This document shows positions 1 to 9,067 of a stretch of 32,256 nt of DNA, one piece after another. Under the pieces are notes generated by a model that worked only from the letters and a program-made list of their open reading frames with translations, was not told the origin of the DNA and ran no database searches. The stretch is from positions 1 through 32,256 of the forward strand of contig JAIBJO010000059.1 of assembly GCA_020029615.1 (NCBI GenBank), read 5' to 3'. The position numbers were made by a program, and so were the translations under genes. Positions within the stretch are counted from its first letter, which is position 1, and each line of letters opens with the position of its first letter. The stretch comes from Actinomycetota bacterium. GTDB lineage: Bacteria > Actinomycetota > Thermoleophilia > Gaiellales > Gaiellaceae.

Positions 1-1018
1 GGTCTTCGCCGCGACGGCGCAGGTCGGGGATCAGGGCCTCACGCTCGGGCGTGCCGTCGCGCTTCTCGCCGGCCTGCCCACGACCGTCCCGGGCTTCGCG
101 GTCGACCGCATGTGCGCAGGCGCGCTCACCGCGACGACTGCGGGAGCCGGGGAGATCGCGATGGGCGCCGCCGACGTCGTCCTCGTGGGTGGCGTCGAGC
201 ACATGGGCCACCATCCGATGGGCGACGACGTCGACTTCAACCCCCGCTTCGTCGCCGAGCGGCTGATCGACGAGTCGGCAGCCAGCATGGGACAGACGGC
301 GGAAAACCTGCACGATGCGTTCCCGCACCTGACGAAGGAGGCTGCCGACACGTACGCGGTGGAGTCGCAGCGGCGTGCGGGCAAGGCATGGGACGACGGC
401 GTCATGGACGAGATCGTCGTACCGATGTCGGTCTTCACGGACGAGGGCTGGAAGGTCGCGGACCGTGACGAGTTCCTCCGTCCGGACACGACCATGGAAG
501 CGCTCGCGACCCTCCGCACCCCGTTCCGCGCGGGCGGACGCGTGACGGCGGGGAACTCCGCAGGCCTGACGGACGGCGCGACTGCGGCTCTGATCGCCTC
601 CGCGGACGCTGCGAAGGAGCTCGGCCTCGAGCCGAGAATGCGTCTCGCCGGCTTCGCCTACGCGGGCGTCGAGCCGCATCTCATGGGGCTCGGGCCGGTT
701 CCGGCGACCGAAAGGGTGCTCGGACGCGCCGGCCTGACGATCGAAGACGTCGACCTCTTCGAGCTCAATGAGCCGTTCGCCGTCCAGGTGCTGACGTGGT
801 GCGACGGCGCCGGCGTCGCGCCGGACGACCCGCGGCTCAACCCGTACGGCGGCGCGATCGCCTGCGGCCATCCGCTTGCCGCAACCGGTGTCCGCCTGAT
901 GGCTCAGCTCGCGCGGGGCTTCCGCGACCTGCCCGGGTCGCGGTTCGGCCTCACCGCTCTCTGTATCGGCCTCGGGATGGGCGCAGCGATCCTCTGGGAG
1001 AACCTCCAGGGTGACTAG
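1..1018 (+). CDS. Thiolase (acetyl-CoA acyltransferase), 5' end outside window
   Basis: This thiolase catalyses thiolytic cleavage of 3-ketoacyl-CoA, the last step of beta-oxidation. The reading frame is open from base 2, so the N-terminus lies before the window. The nucleophilic Cys sits in DRMCAGALTA (codon 113-115), followed by the NEPF segment near 764, the NPYGGAIACGHPLAATG signature around 838-890, and the second catalytic Cys in ALCIGLGMGAA (codon 962-964). Both cysteines and the His of GHP are present, so the enzyme looks active. Its stop codon overlaps the GTG start of the FadB-like gene by 8 bp, which implies translational coupling and a two-subunit fatty-acid oxidation unit. Whether it is degradative or biosynthetic rests on this pairing; the degradative role is favoured. 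Confidence 0.95.
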   Translation, partial: VFAATAQVGDQGLTLGRAVALLAGLPTTVPGFAVDRMCAGALTATTAGAGEIAMGAADVVLVGGVEHMGHHPMGDDVDFNPRFVAERLIDESAASMGQTAENLHDAFPHLTKEAADTYAVESQRRAGKAWDDGVMDEIVVPMSVFTDEGWKVADRDEFLRPDTTMEALATLRTPFRAGGRVTAGNSAGLTDGATAALIASADAAKELGLEPRMRLAGFAYAGVEPHLMGLGPVPATERVLGRAGLTIEDVDLFELNEPFAVQVLTWCDGAGVAPDDPRLNPYGGAIACGHPLAATGVRLMAQLARGFRDLPGSRFGLTALCIGLGMGAAILWENLQGD

Positions 1019-3005
1019 GGCCACCGAGTTCAAGCTCCAGAGGATCGCTACGCGTGTCGGCCCGATCGCGCTCGTGACGATGGACAACGGCGAGGATTGG
1101 CAGAAGCCGAACACGTTCGGCGAGGCGGCGTTGCGCTCGCTCGAAGGGGTGCTCGACCAGCTGAGGACGCGTGACTGGCGCGGGCTGCTGCTCACCGGGA
1201 AGCCCTTCGTCTTCGCCGTCGGCGCGGACATCGGCGAGTTCGGGGAGATAACGCCCGAGCGCGCGCGACTCGGCGGCGAGGCAGGGCACGAGCTCTTCGG
1301 CCGCATCCGCGACCTCCCGTTCGTCACCGTGGCGGCGGTCAACGGCGCGGCGCTCGGAGGCGGAGTCGAGATCGCGCTGCATTGCGACTACCGCACGATC
1401 TCGTCGTCCGTCCGTCACTTCGCCTGCCCGGAGGTCTTCCTGGGCCTGATTCCTGGCTGGGGCGGGACGCAGCTCGTCCCGCAGCTGGTCGGTGCCGAGC
1501 AAGCGGTGAAGTTCATCGTCGAGAGCCCGCTCCGGCAGAACCGCATGCTGAACGCGCAGCAGGCACTCGAGGCCGGGCTCGCGGACGCGGTGCTCGAGCC
1601 CGTCGAGTTCCTCGACGAATCGCTCGCTTTCCTGCTCGACAAGGTCGAGGAGGGCGAGGGCAAGCGCCGCCCGGCTGCGGACCTTTCTGACGTCACCGAG
1701 GTGTGCCGGAAGGCGCGCTCGCGCCTCGACGGGCAGGTGCACGGCGCGGCTCCGGCCCCGTACCGCGCGCTCGACCTGATCGAAGGCGCAGCGACGTGGT
1801 CGCTCGAGGACGGCTACCGCGCGGAGGAGGACGCACTTGCCGAGCTCCTTCCCGGGCCGCAGGCGCAGGCGTCCGTGTACGCCTTCAACCTCGTCGAGCG
1901 GCGCGCGAAGCGGGGGTTAGGGATGCCCGACGCCGACCCTCGCCTCGTGCAGAAGGTCGGCATCGTCGGCGCTGGGCTCATGGCGCGCCAGCTTGCGCTG
2001 CTGTTCCTGCGACGCCTCGAGGTGCCGATCGTGCTGCGCGACCTGACGCAAGAGCAGGTCGACGAGGCGGTCGCCTGGATACGCGAGGAGCTCGACGACC
2101 TCGTGCGCCGCGGCCGCCTCGGCGAAGGCAAGGCGAGGTTCCTCGGCACTCTCGTCACCGGCGACACCGAGTGGGACGTCTTCGAAGGCTGCGACCTCGT
2201 CCTCGAGGCGGTCTTCGAGGAGCTAGCCGTCAAGAAAGAGGTCTTCGCGGAGCTCGAGCGCGTCGTCTCGCCTGGGTGCGTCCTCGCAACGAACACGTCC
2301 TCTCTTTCGGTCACGGAGATGGGCGGCGAGCTCGAGCACCCCGAGCGCCTCGTCGGAATGCACTTCTTCAACCCCGTGGCCGTGCTTCCGCTCGTCGAGC
2401 TCGCGCGCACGCCGCAGACCGACGACGCCTCGCTGGCGACCGCGCACGCGGTGACGAAGGCGCTCCGCAAGACAGGCGTGCCCGTCCGGGATGCGCCGGG
2501 CTTCGTCGTCAACCGACTGCTCGGTCGCCAGGGCTCGGTCGTCACCGAGGCGCTCGATCATGGCAACACCGTCGACGAGACCGACGAGGCAGTGCTCCGA
2601 ATGGGCCTGCCCATGGCACCGTCGGTCCTGCTCCAGCTCGTCGGCCCGAAAGTCGCGAATCACGTTCGCCACACGCTCCACGATGCGTGGCCCGATCGCT
2701 TCCCTCTGTCGAAGACCCTCGAGAGCCTCGCCGACGGCGGGGAGCCGGTGGTCGTCGAGCACGCGCCGCGGAGCGTGGACGCGCTCCACACTGCGGTGCT
2801 CGAGGCTCTCGCGGACGAGTCGCGGCACATCCTCGAGGACGGCGTCGTCGCCGAGGCCGCGGACATCGACACCTGCCTCCTCCTCGGCGCCGGCTTCCCG
2901 TTCTGGCTGGGAGGGATCACCAAGCACCTCGACCAGACGGGCGTGTCTGAACGCGTCGTCGGCCGCCCGCTCGCCGACATTGCGGCGGCGACCCCGGCAG
3001 CCTGA
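1011..3005 (+). CDS. FadB-like enoyl-CoA hydratase / 3-hydroxyacyl-CoA dehydrogenase
   Basis: A 664-aa bifunctional beta-oxidation subunit. The hydratase domain (about residues 10-200) has the oxyanion segment AVGADIGEF and both catalytic glutamates, E120 in ALGGGVEIAL and E141 in CPEVFLGLIPGWGGTQ. The NAD-binding domain starts at 315 with GIVGAGLMA, continues to TNTSSLSVTEM and has the catalytic His at 451 in GMHFFNPV. The C-terminal 3HCDH domain begins at APGFVVNRLLG (495-505). The third Gly of the usual GxGxxG is Ala (GAGLMA), which some homologues tolerate. The length is a little short of E. coli FadB (about 730 aa). The GTG start at 1011 lies within the end of the thiolase gene, so the two should be co-translated, together hydrating, oxidising and cleaving acyl-CoA in the cytoplasm. 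Confidence 0.95.
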   Translation: MTRATEFKLQRIATRVGPIALVTMDNGEDWQKPNTFGEAALRSLEGVLDQLRTRDWRGLLLTGKPFVFAVGADIGEFGEITPERARLGGEAGHELFGRIRDLPFVTVAAVNGAALGGGVEIALHCDYRTISSSVRHFACPEVFLGLIPGWGGTQLVPQLVGAEQAVKFIVESPLRQNRMLNAQQALEAGLADAVLEPVEFLDESLAFLLDKVEEGEGKRRPAADLSDVTEVCRKARSRLDGQVHGAAPAPYRALDLIEGAATWSLEDGYRAEEDALAELLPGPQAQASVYAFNLVERRAKRGLGMPDADPRLVQKVGIVGAGLMARQLALLFLRRLEVPIVLRDLTQEQVDEAVAWIREELDDLVRRGRLGEGKARFLGTLVTGDTEWDVFEGCDLVLEAVFEELAVKKEVFAELERVVSPGCVLATNTSSLSVTEMGGELEHPERLVGMHFFNPVAVLPLVELARTPQTDDASLATAHAVTKALRKTGVPVRDAPGFVVNRLLGRQGSVVTEALDHGNTVDETDEAVLRMGLPMAPSVLLQLVGPKVANHVRHTLHDAWPDRFPLSKTLESLADGGEPVVVEHAPRSVDALHTAVLEALADESRHILEDGVVAEAADIDTCLLLGAGFPFWLGGITKHLDQTGVSERVVGRPLADIAAATPAA

Positions 3006-3040
3006 CGCGCCGCTCGCGCACCGCGTCCGCGCCGTGACGA

Positions 3041-3466
3041 TCAGCGGTTGGCGTCGTTGTCGAGCCAGGAGCCGACGACGACCGACCAGAACTCGGGTTG
3101 CGGCCGGAAACCGAGCGACTCGTACAGCCGCTGCACTTCGTGTGTTTGAAGCCCGACGTGCTGGCCTGGGACCTCGTCGAGCAGGCGACGGATCATGGCA
3201 GCCGCGATGCCGCGCCTCCGGTACGCGGAGGCCGTCCAGACGTCGACGAGGTACGCGTTGCACACCCCGTCCGAGAGGAGACGCGCCATACCGACGACTC
3301 GGTCACCACTCCAGGCGAAGGCCACGTGTTGAGACTGCTCGAACGAGCGTCGCAGGGCTTCCGGGGTTCGGCCGTTGTCGAAGTCGTCCGCTGCCAGATC
3401 GGCCTTGGCCTGCACCCAGTCGACGCCCTCGAGCGATACGTCGATCCGCACGGTCACGACGCCCAC
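3041..3466 (-). CDS. GNAT-family N-acetyltransferase
   Basis: A 141-aa single-domain GNAT protein. The acetyl-CoA pyrophosphate-binding loop is visible as YRRRGIAAAMIRRLL (about residues 82-96), preceded by the central strand NAYLVDVWTA and followed by the C-terminal VQRLYESLGFRPQPEF motif typical of the fold. The substrate cannot be told from sequence. It converges on the fadB-like gene with a 35-bp gap in which I see no convincing terminator. The start is uncertain: the reading begins GTG-GGC-GTC-GTG-ACC-GTG, so any of three GTG codons within 18 bases could be used, and neither a Shine-Dalgarno nor a close -10 box decides between them. Confidence 0.85.
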   Translation of the reverse strand: MGVVTVRIDVSLEGVDWVQAKADLAADDFDNGRTPEALRRSFEQSQHVAFAWSGDRVVGMARLLSDGVCNAYLVDVWTASAYRRRGIAAAMIRRLLDEVPGQHVGLQTHEVQRLYESLGFRPQPEFWSVVVGSWLDNDANR

Positions 3467-3573
3467 GATCGCAGAGAAGCAGCGCAGGGGCGATGCAGCT
3501 TTCGTTCGAAAGCGCTCGGCCGCCCGCGGACAGCAGAGTTCGTCTTCGTAACCCTCTCCGCCGCGCGCTGAGG

Positions 3574-3579
3574 TATGCT
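3574..3579 (+). promoter_or_regulatory. Candidate -10 box for the helicase gene
   Basis: TATGCT lies in the 190-bp gap between the divergent GNAT and helicase genes. No clear -35 box was found. Transcription from here would give a 5' leader of about 70 nt that contains a small hairpin (GCTCGC / GCGAGC around 3591-3612) and GGAAGGAG at 3624-3631. That purine run is 25 nt from the ATG, too far for an ordinary ribosome binding site. Confidence 0.35.
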
Positions 3580-3656
3580 CTGCCGGTACCGCTCGCGGGT
3601 CAACAGGCGAGCGTCAACTCTTCGGAAGGAGCGGCACGGCTGTACGTGCTGCGTGA

Positions 3657-6131
3657 ATGCACGAGGCGACGATCATCCCGACGCTGACGTCGGACACACC
3701 CGAGCACCTGACCGCTGCAGCCCATCGCGCCGAGAGCTGGGTTGGCGAGCCTTTCCTCCAACCCGACGAGGATCCTGTCGCCGCGCTCGCTCCGGGCACT
3801 GCGCGGCGAGCTGCGCTCGACGACGCGATCACGGAGATGGAGGCCGCCAGGACGAAGCCGTCGACACGCTGGAAGGTTCGCTACGGGTTGATGCTCGGGC
3901 TCGAGCGGGTCCTGACCGAGAACCCGGCGCGAACGGCTGCAGGCACGGAGCTTCGCCGCCACCAGGTCGACGCGCTCACCGGCATGCTCGCCGAGCTCAT
4001 CGCGGCGACGCAGCGCTCGGCGGACGAGAACGGGAACGGGAGCGGCGGCAACGGCGTCGTCGTCGAGGCCGAGCTGGACGAGGAGGCCGACGACGACTTC
4101 GACGCCGGCTTCATCGAGGAGAAGGATCTCGAGCCGAGCTTCAGCGGGGCAGATCCGGGCGCCGTCCGTCGCTATCGCTTCCGCCACCCGACCGCCTCCG
4201 GCAAGACCATCGCAGCGGCTGGATTCGTCGAGGCCGCACGTGGCCTCGGTGTCCTGATCCTCACGCATCGACGGCTTCTCGTCTCGCAGTTCAAGCGCGA
4301 CCTCACGACCGAGGGATATGCGGACCGCTTCGCCGACGCCGTTCTGGCCGGGGGGCATGCCCCGCGCGACAACCCGATCACCATCCAGACATATGCCTGG
4401 TTCGCGCGCCACGGAAGCGAGCTCGATCGGCAGACCTACGACCTCGTCCTCTGCGACGAGGCGCACACGGCCCTCGGGGAGAAGACGAGCGCCGCTATTC
4501 GCGCCTTCCACGAGCCCTTGTACATCGGGATGACCGCTACGGAGCACCTCATCGCGAAGCAGGTGTCCGACGTCTTCCCCGCTTCGGTCGACGACCTCCC
4601 GCTGAGCGACGCCGCGCGGCGCGGTCTCATCGCGCCGCTGCGCAACCTGCGCGTTCCCCCGGCGGCGGCCATCAACTCCGTGCCGATCGTGGGCGGCGAC
4701 TTCGAGGAGCGCGCCCTCGCGGCCGCTCTCGACCACGAAGCTCTCAACCAGGCGGCGGCGAGCCTGTACCGAGAGCGCTTCGGCTCGACGCCCGGGATCG
4801 TCTACGCAGCGGGTGTCGCACACGCGTACAACCTCGCGCAGGAGTTCCGCGCGGCCGGCCTCAAAGCAGAGGCCGTGTCCGGGAAGACGCCCCCGGCCCG
4901 CCTCGCGGAGACGCTCGCGGCGTACGAGCGTGGCGAGATCAACGTCCTCATCAACGCTCAGCTCCTCGCCGAGGGGTGGAACTCGCCGCGCGCGACGGTC
5001 TGCATGCACCTCGCGCCCACGGCTTCGCGTCGCGTCTACCAGCAGCGGATCGGTCGGATCATGCGCATCCACCCGCGCAAGGAAGCGGGCGTCGTCGTCG
5101 ACTTCGTGCCCAAGGGGGCAACGCACAACGATCGCGTCGTGTCGCTCCACGCGCTGCTCGACGCGGACTTCTACCGCGAGGGCGCACGAGTGACGCCCGC
5201 ACCACGTCGGCGACAGCAGCGGCGGGCACGCCGCAAGCTCTCCCCGGTTCCGTGGCTCGTCCCGGTGACGCCCGACGTCGGACGGCGGCTCGCCGTGATC
5301 CAGCGCGAATGGCAACGGATCGATCCGAAGTACCTCGACGACGACGAGCAGCGCTTCTGGGCGACCATCGCCGGGCGCCAGATCAGGTTCGACCAGCGAA
5401 CGGAGTTCGCCCGCAAGTTCGCCGAAGGCCGCGCGAACAAGGGCGCGCTCGAGCAGTTCCTGGCCACGTGCGCCGCCGAGAATCCCAACCGCCGCCTGCG
5501 CATGACCGCGCTCCTGGATCGCGTGGCGACCCCGGTCGAGCGCGCCGACTTCGACGATCTCGTCACGCTCGTGACCCAGGCGCCGACGTGGGAGAAGGAC
5601 CGGGCTGCCGGTGTGCGCGTCCTACTCCGCGCAATCGGCGAGGGAAAGCCGGCTGCGCCTGATCAGATCCTGGCCCGGTGGACGTGGAGGCTCGCGCGAA
5701 CGACACGGAAGGTGCAGGACCGGCGGGTCTCGACGGAGTTCCCGGAGGCGAAGCGGCTTCTTGGGGCAGCGGCGAACTCACGGGGTTACCGTCACGAGGA
5801 GAACGTCAACCGCCTCGTCGAGGTGGCGCAGGCGATGCCCCTACCCGTTGGCGCCGCGCTCCTGGCCTCGGCCGACGGCTACACGCCACGTGCGAACAAC
5901 GCGCTCGACAAGGCTCGTGAGGAGCTGGGAACGATCGCCGAGATCGCCAACGCGCTCGCGGACAACCTTCCCGCGCCCAAGCTGACCGCACGCAAGTCGA
6001 GGCGGCGACGTCGGAAGCGCAAGGGCGCCCCGACGGTCGACGCACCCGTCACGGCGGAGGCGCCGACCGAAGAAGTCCTGGAGCCCGGGTTCAGCCAGGC
6101 TCCCGAAGAGCCCGAAGAGGACGCCGCCTAA
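3657..6131 (+). CDS. DEAH-box superfamily II helicase with unusual insert and C-terminal extension
   Basis: An 824-aa ATP-dependent nucleic-acid translocase. It has a Q-like LRRHQVDAL (99-107), motif I PTASGKT (178-184), Ia LILTHRRLL, II DEAH (267-270), III GMTAT (291-295), V NAQLLAEGWNSP and VI QQRIGRIMR (462-470). The core resembles ResIII/ComFA-type SF2 helicases. Between the Q region and motif I is a low-complexity Gly/Asn then acidic insert (124-165). Residues 480-790 form a domain I do not recognise. The tail is a very basic patch (KSRRRRRKRKG) followed by an acidic end. The start is fixed by an in-frame TGA directly before the ATG (3654-3656). No nuclease motif or restriction/methylase partner is nearby, so restriction is unlikely; a DNA or RNA repair role is possible. 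The gene converges on the PAC2 gene, and their stop codons overlap by 4 bp. Confidence 0.9.
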   Translation: MHEATIIPTLTSDTPEHLTAAAHRAESWVGEPFLQPDEDPVAALAPGTARRAALDDAITEMEAARTKPSTRWKVRYGLMLGLERVLTENPARTAAGTELRRHQVDALTGMLAELIAATQRSADENGNGSGGNGVVVEAELDEEADDDFDAGFIEEKDLEPSFSGADPGAVRRYRFRHPTASGKTIAAAGFVEAARGLGVLILTHRRLLVSQFKRDLTTEGYADRFADAVLAGGHAPRDNPITIQTYAWFARHGSELDRQTYDLVLCDEAHTALGEKTSAAIRAFHEPLYIGMTATEHLIAKQVSDVFPASVDDLPLSDAARRGLIAPLRNLRVPPAAAINSVPIVGGDFEERALAAALDHEALNQAAASLYRERFGSTPGIVYAAGVAHAYNLAQEFRAAGLKAEAVSGKTPPARLAETLAAYERGEINVLINAQLLAEGWNSPRATVCMHLAPTASRRVYQQRIGRIMRIHPRKEAGVVVDFVPKGATHNDRVVSLHALLDADFYREGARVTPAPRRRQQRRARRKLSPVPWLVPVTPDVGRRLAVIQREWQRIDPKYLDDDEQRFWATIAGRQIRFDQRTEFARKFAEGRANKGALEQFLATCAAENPNRRLRMTALLDRVATPVERADFDDLVTLVTQAPTWEKDRAAGVRVLLRAIGEGKPAAPDQILARWTWRLARTTRKVQDRRVSTEFPEAKRLLGAAANSRGYRHEENVNRLVEVAQAMPLPVGAALLASADGYTPRANNALDKAREELGTIAEIANALADNLPAPKLTARKSRRRRRKRKGAPTVDAPVTAEAPTEEVLEPGFSQAPEEPEEDAA

Positions 6132-7030
6132 CCCGGCCCGCCCGTCTCGGGCTCGTGGTCGCCGTTCGACTCGCGATCCCGGAGAAAGCGGGTGATCTCG
6201 GCGGCAAGCGCGTCGCCGGACGGCAGTCCTCCCGACTCCTCGAGCCAGTCGAGCGAATCCGCTCGATGCTCGAGCTCCTCGACGTAGGCGGCCGTGTCGG
6301 CATCGGTTGCGACCGCTTGCGACACCTGCTCGACGTACTCGTCCTCCGCCTCGGCGAGCTCGGCGATGTCGATCTCGGTCGAGAGCACGCCCGCGAGTCG
6401 CTCGCACAGCGCCCTGGCGGCGCGCGGGCTGGGCGCGAGCTGAACGTAGTGTGGAACTGCCGCCCACAGGCTCACCGACGGGATGTCCGCACGCCGGCAG
6501 GCGTCGAGCAGGACCCCGACGATCCCGGTCGGGCCCTCGTAGCGAGACAGCTGCAGGCCGAGCTCGTCGACGAGCTGCGGATCGGTTGCCGCACCGGTGA
6601 CAGGTGACGGACGGGTGTGCGGGACGTCCGCCAGCAGGGCACCGAGCGTGACGACCAGCTCCACGCCGAGATCTCGCGCAAGCCCGGCGATCAGCTCGCT
6701 GAACGTGCGCCAGCGGTAGTTGGGCTCGACACCCACGAGCAGGACCGCATCGCGGTTGGCGCCCGGGATGGGTGCTCGGAAGAACGTGTTCTCGGGCCAA
6801 TCGATTTTTCGGGTGGTCCCTTCCTCGAGGGAAACCATCGGCCGCGTCGCCTGGAAGTCAACGAAGAGCTCGGGATCGATGTCCGCGAACTTTCGGGCCC
6901 CCCACAGCCGCGCGAGGTAGCCGGCCGCCAGCGTCGCCGCCTGGCCGCCGTCGTTCCAGCCTCTGAAGGCGCCGATCAGGACCGGTCGCTGGAGCGTCGG
7001 ATGCTCGTGGATGCGGAGCTCGTCGGCCAC
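6128..7030 (-). CDS. PAC2-family protein (proteasome-assembly-chaperone-like)
   Basis: A 300-aa PAC2-family protein. The N-terminus RPVLIGAFRGWNDGGQAAT and later segments VLLVGVEPNYRWRTFSELI, VTLGALLADVPHTRP and SVSLWAAVPHYVQ are typical of the actinobacterial family related to archaeal/eukaryotic proteasome assembly chaperones. In actinobacteria the biochemical role is not settled. The C-terminal third is acidic and probably helical. The start is GTG at 7030. TAGGCT lies 6 nt upstream (7037-7042, minus strand), overlapping the stop codon of ctaA, so the gene may have its own leaderless transcript besides being read from selD-ctaA. No proteasome subunit gene is in the window. Confidence 0.88.
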   Translation of the reverse strand: MADELRIHEHPTLQRPVLIGAFRGWNDGGQAATLAAGYLARLWGARKFADIDPELFVDFQATRPMVSLEEGTTRKIDWPENTFFRAPIPGANRDAVLLVGVEPNYRWRTFSELIAGLARDLGVELVVTLGALLADVPHTRPSPVTGAATDPQLVDELGLQLSRYEGPTGIVGVLLDACRRADIPSVSLWAAVPHYVQLAPSPRAARALCERLAGVLSTEIDIAELAEAEDEYVEQVSQAVATDADTAAYVEELEHRADSLDWLEESGGLPSGDALAAEITRFLRDRESNGDHEPETGGPG

Positions 7031-7039
7031 CCGACAAGC

Positions 7040-7957
7040 CTACTTCCGCGTCAGCGCCGCAGGTGGGCGCCAGAGCACCCAGGCGAGCGCCAGGCTCGAG
7101 GACCAGATCGTCGCCGCCAGGAACACGTGGGCGAGCACGAGCCCCCAGGGCAGGGCGCTGCGGTACTGCACCTCGCCCAGGATCGCCTGCGCGACGAGCA
7201 CGCCGAGAAGGAGCCCCCACAGTCGGACGATGCCCGGATGGGTGTCGCGCAGCCGCCACAGGAGCCAGCCGGCGACCAGGACGCCGATCCCGAACGCGGC
7301 CGCCACTCGCACGTGGACGTACACGGTCTCCGTGATGGCCACACCCAGGCGCTCGACGTCGTCACTGGAGCCCGGGTGCGGTCCCGAGGCGGTAGCGACG
7401 GCGCCCGTCACCACCAGCGCCGCGCACACTGGTAGCCCGATCCACGTCACCACCAGGCGAAGCCAGCGTGAGCCCGCCGGAGTCGCGAGCCCTCCGACGA
7501 GGCTCCACGCCTCGAGAACGACGATCACGGAGAACGCGACGACGGCAAGGCCGAGGAGGAAGTGGGTCATAACCGCGAGCGGGTGCAGATCGAGCGCGAT
7601 CGTGATCCCCCCCATCGGAATCTGCGCCGCGGCGACGAGGAACGCTGCGAGCGCACCCCACCTGGCGTAGCCCGAGAGTCCCGCCACTCTCCGCGATGCG
7701 AGCCAGGTCACCAGTGTGAGCACGATTCCGACGAGGGCGACCATCCGATTCCCGAACTCGACGAAGGCGTGGAAGCCCTGCTCCGGGTACGGCTTGTCGC
7801 CGCAGCTCGGCCAGTTCTCGCAGCCGAGGCCGGACCCGGTGAGCCGTACGAAGGCGCCGGACGTGACGACGAGGAACAGCGCGACACACGACGCGGCCGC
7901 AAGCCGGAGGAAGCCCAGAGCGGACAGCGTCCTGGCTCGGATGACTGCGACGCTCAC
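7040..7957 (-). CDS. ctaA: Haem A synthase CtaA (COX15 family)
   Basis: A 305-aa integral membrane protein with about eight hydrophobic helices. It oxidises the C8 methyl of haem O to give haem A for aa3-type cytochrome oxidase. Features seen: the outer-loop Cys pair GLGCENWPSC (C46, C52), H63 and the ExxNR segment FVEFGNRM (E67, N70), HPLAVMTHFLLGL, the later His in VYVHVRVAA and the last in LVLAHVFLA. Many homologues have His in the ExxHR position. I recall Asn there in actinobacterial versions, with a nearby upstream His like H63 here, so the enzyme is probably active. GTG start; the 4-bp overlap (GTGA) with selD indicates coupling. No ctaB or oxidase subunit gene is adjacent. Confidence 0.93.
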   Translation of the reverse strand: MSVAVIRARTLSALGFLRLAAASCVALFLVVTSGAFVRLTGSGLGCENWPSCGDKPYPEQGFHAFVEFGNRMVALVGIVLTLVTWLASRRVAGLSGYARWGALAAFLVAAAQIPMGGITIALDLHPLAVMTHFLLGLAVVAFSVIVVLEAWSLVGGLATPAGSRWLRLVVTWIGLPVCAALVVTGAVATASGPHPGSSDDVERLGVAITETVYVHVRVAAAFGIGVLVAGWLLWRLRDTHPGIVRLWGLLLGVLVAQAILGEVQYRSALPWGLVLAHVFLAATIWSSSLALAWVLWRPPAALTRK

Positions 7958-8979
7958 GCCTCGAGGACGACGCCGGAGCCGGCTTCGACCCGTCCGATCC
8001 TGCGAGCGAGCAACCCTGCTGTGGAGAACGTCGCTTCGAGGACGGCCGCCCGCTCCCCGGGTACCGAGACGAGCAGGCCGCCGGCGGTCTGCGGGTCGTA
8101 GGCGAGGGTTTCGAATGCTGCGTCGGCGTAGCTCTCGACGTGGGGGCCGGCGTACTCGCGGTTCCTTCGATCTCCGCCCGTTCGAACGCCGTCTCGTGCC
8201 AACTCGAGTGCGCCCGGAAGCGAAGGGAGAGCACCGGCGTCCAGCACGGCGCGAACGGCACTCCGCGAGGCCAGCTCGTGCGCATGGCCGAGCAGTCCGA
8301 AGCCGGTCACGTCCGTCACGGCGTTCGGTGCGAACGGACGAAGCAGGTCAGCCGACTCCTTGTTGAGCTCCACCATCACGGCTACGGCGGCGTCGAGCGC
8401 CCCCGCGGGCGCCGAACCGTCGCGCTCGGCCTGCAGGACGATGCCGGTCCCGAGTGCTTTCGTCAGGAAGAGCACGTCGCCAGGCCGAGCTCCGGCCTTG
8501 GGCCAGACGGCATCGGGATGAACGGTTCCGACAACGGCCAGCCCGTACTTCGGCTCGTCGTCGCGAATCGTGTGCCCTCCGGCGAGGAGCGCCCCCGCGG
8601 CACGCACACGCTCGTCGGCGCCTGCGAGAACCTCGCCGAGCACCTCCGTCGGAAGCTCCTCCGGGAATGCGGCGATGGACAGGGCGAGGAGCGGTGTGCC
8701 ACCCATGGCGAAGACGTCGTTCAGCGCATTCGTCGCCGCGATCGCGCCGAACGTACGCGGGTCGTCGACCAGCGGTGGGAAGAAGTCGACGGTGAAGACG
8801 AGCGCGCGGTCGGCGTCGAGGCGATAGACAGCTGCGTCGTCTGCCGGATCGAGCCCGACCAGGAGATCCTCTGCCTCCGCCGGCGCTAGCCCGGCCAGAA
8901 CGGCTTCGAGCCGGCCGGCCGCGTATTTCGCGGCACAGCCGCCGGCACGCGCCAGAGAGGTCAGCGAGGCGCCTTCCAT
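7954..8979 (-). CDS. selD: Selenide, water dikinase (selenophosphate synthetase)
   Basis: A 341-aa SelD, which makes monoselenophosphate from selenide and ATP for selenocysteine and selenouridine synthesis. The active-site Cys/Lys pair is in RAGGCAAKYAAG (C15, K18); position 15 is Cys, not selenocysteine. Metal/ATP-binding segments include GLDPADDAAVY, FTVDFFPPLVDDP, NALNDVFAMGG and LLAGGHTIRDDEPKYGLAV, with VTDVTGFGLLGHA and the C-terminal QTAGGLLVSV. Length is normal. No selA, selB or tRNA-Sec gene is in the window, so the pathway's other genes, if present, lie elsewhere. TACAGT lies 7 nt before the ATG and no Shine-Dalgarno is seen, so a leaderless transcript probably starts the selD-ctaA-PAC2 operon. 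Confidence 0.95.
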   Translation of the reverse strand: MEGASLTSLARAGGCAAKYAAGRLEAVLAGLAPAEAEDLLVGLDPADDAAVYRLDADRALVFTVDFFPPLVDDPRTFGAIAATNALNDVFAMGGTPLLALSIAAFPEELPTEVLGEVLAGADERVRAAGALLAGGHTIRDDEPKYGLAVVGTVHPDAVWPKAGARPGDVLFLTKALGTGIVLQAERDGSAPAGALDAAVAVMVELNKESADLLRPFAPNAVTDVTGFGLLGHAHELASRSAVRAVLDAGALPSLPGALELARDGVRTGGDRRNREYAGPHVESYADAAFETLAYDPQTAGGLLVSVPGERAAVLEATFSTAGLLARRIGRVEAGSGVVLEA

Positions 8980-9067
8980 CCGTTGAACTGTAGGCGGGAG
9001 GGGAACCCACGGACACGGCGAACAGTCACCGTGGAGAGATCCGTCCCCTTCTCCTCTCCCCCTGACA

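Noticed and set aside
7249-7251. Asn in place of the usual His in the CtaA ExxHR motif (N70) as evidence of an inactive enzyme
   Set aside because: I recall EFGNR in actinobacterial CtaA proteins, together with an upstream His that is also present here (H63).
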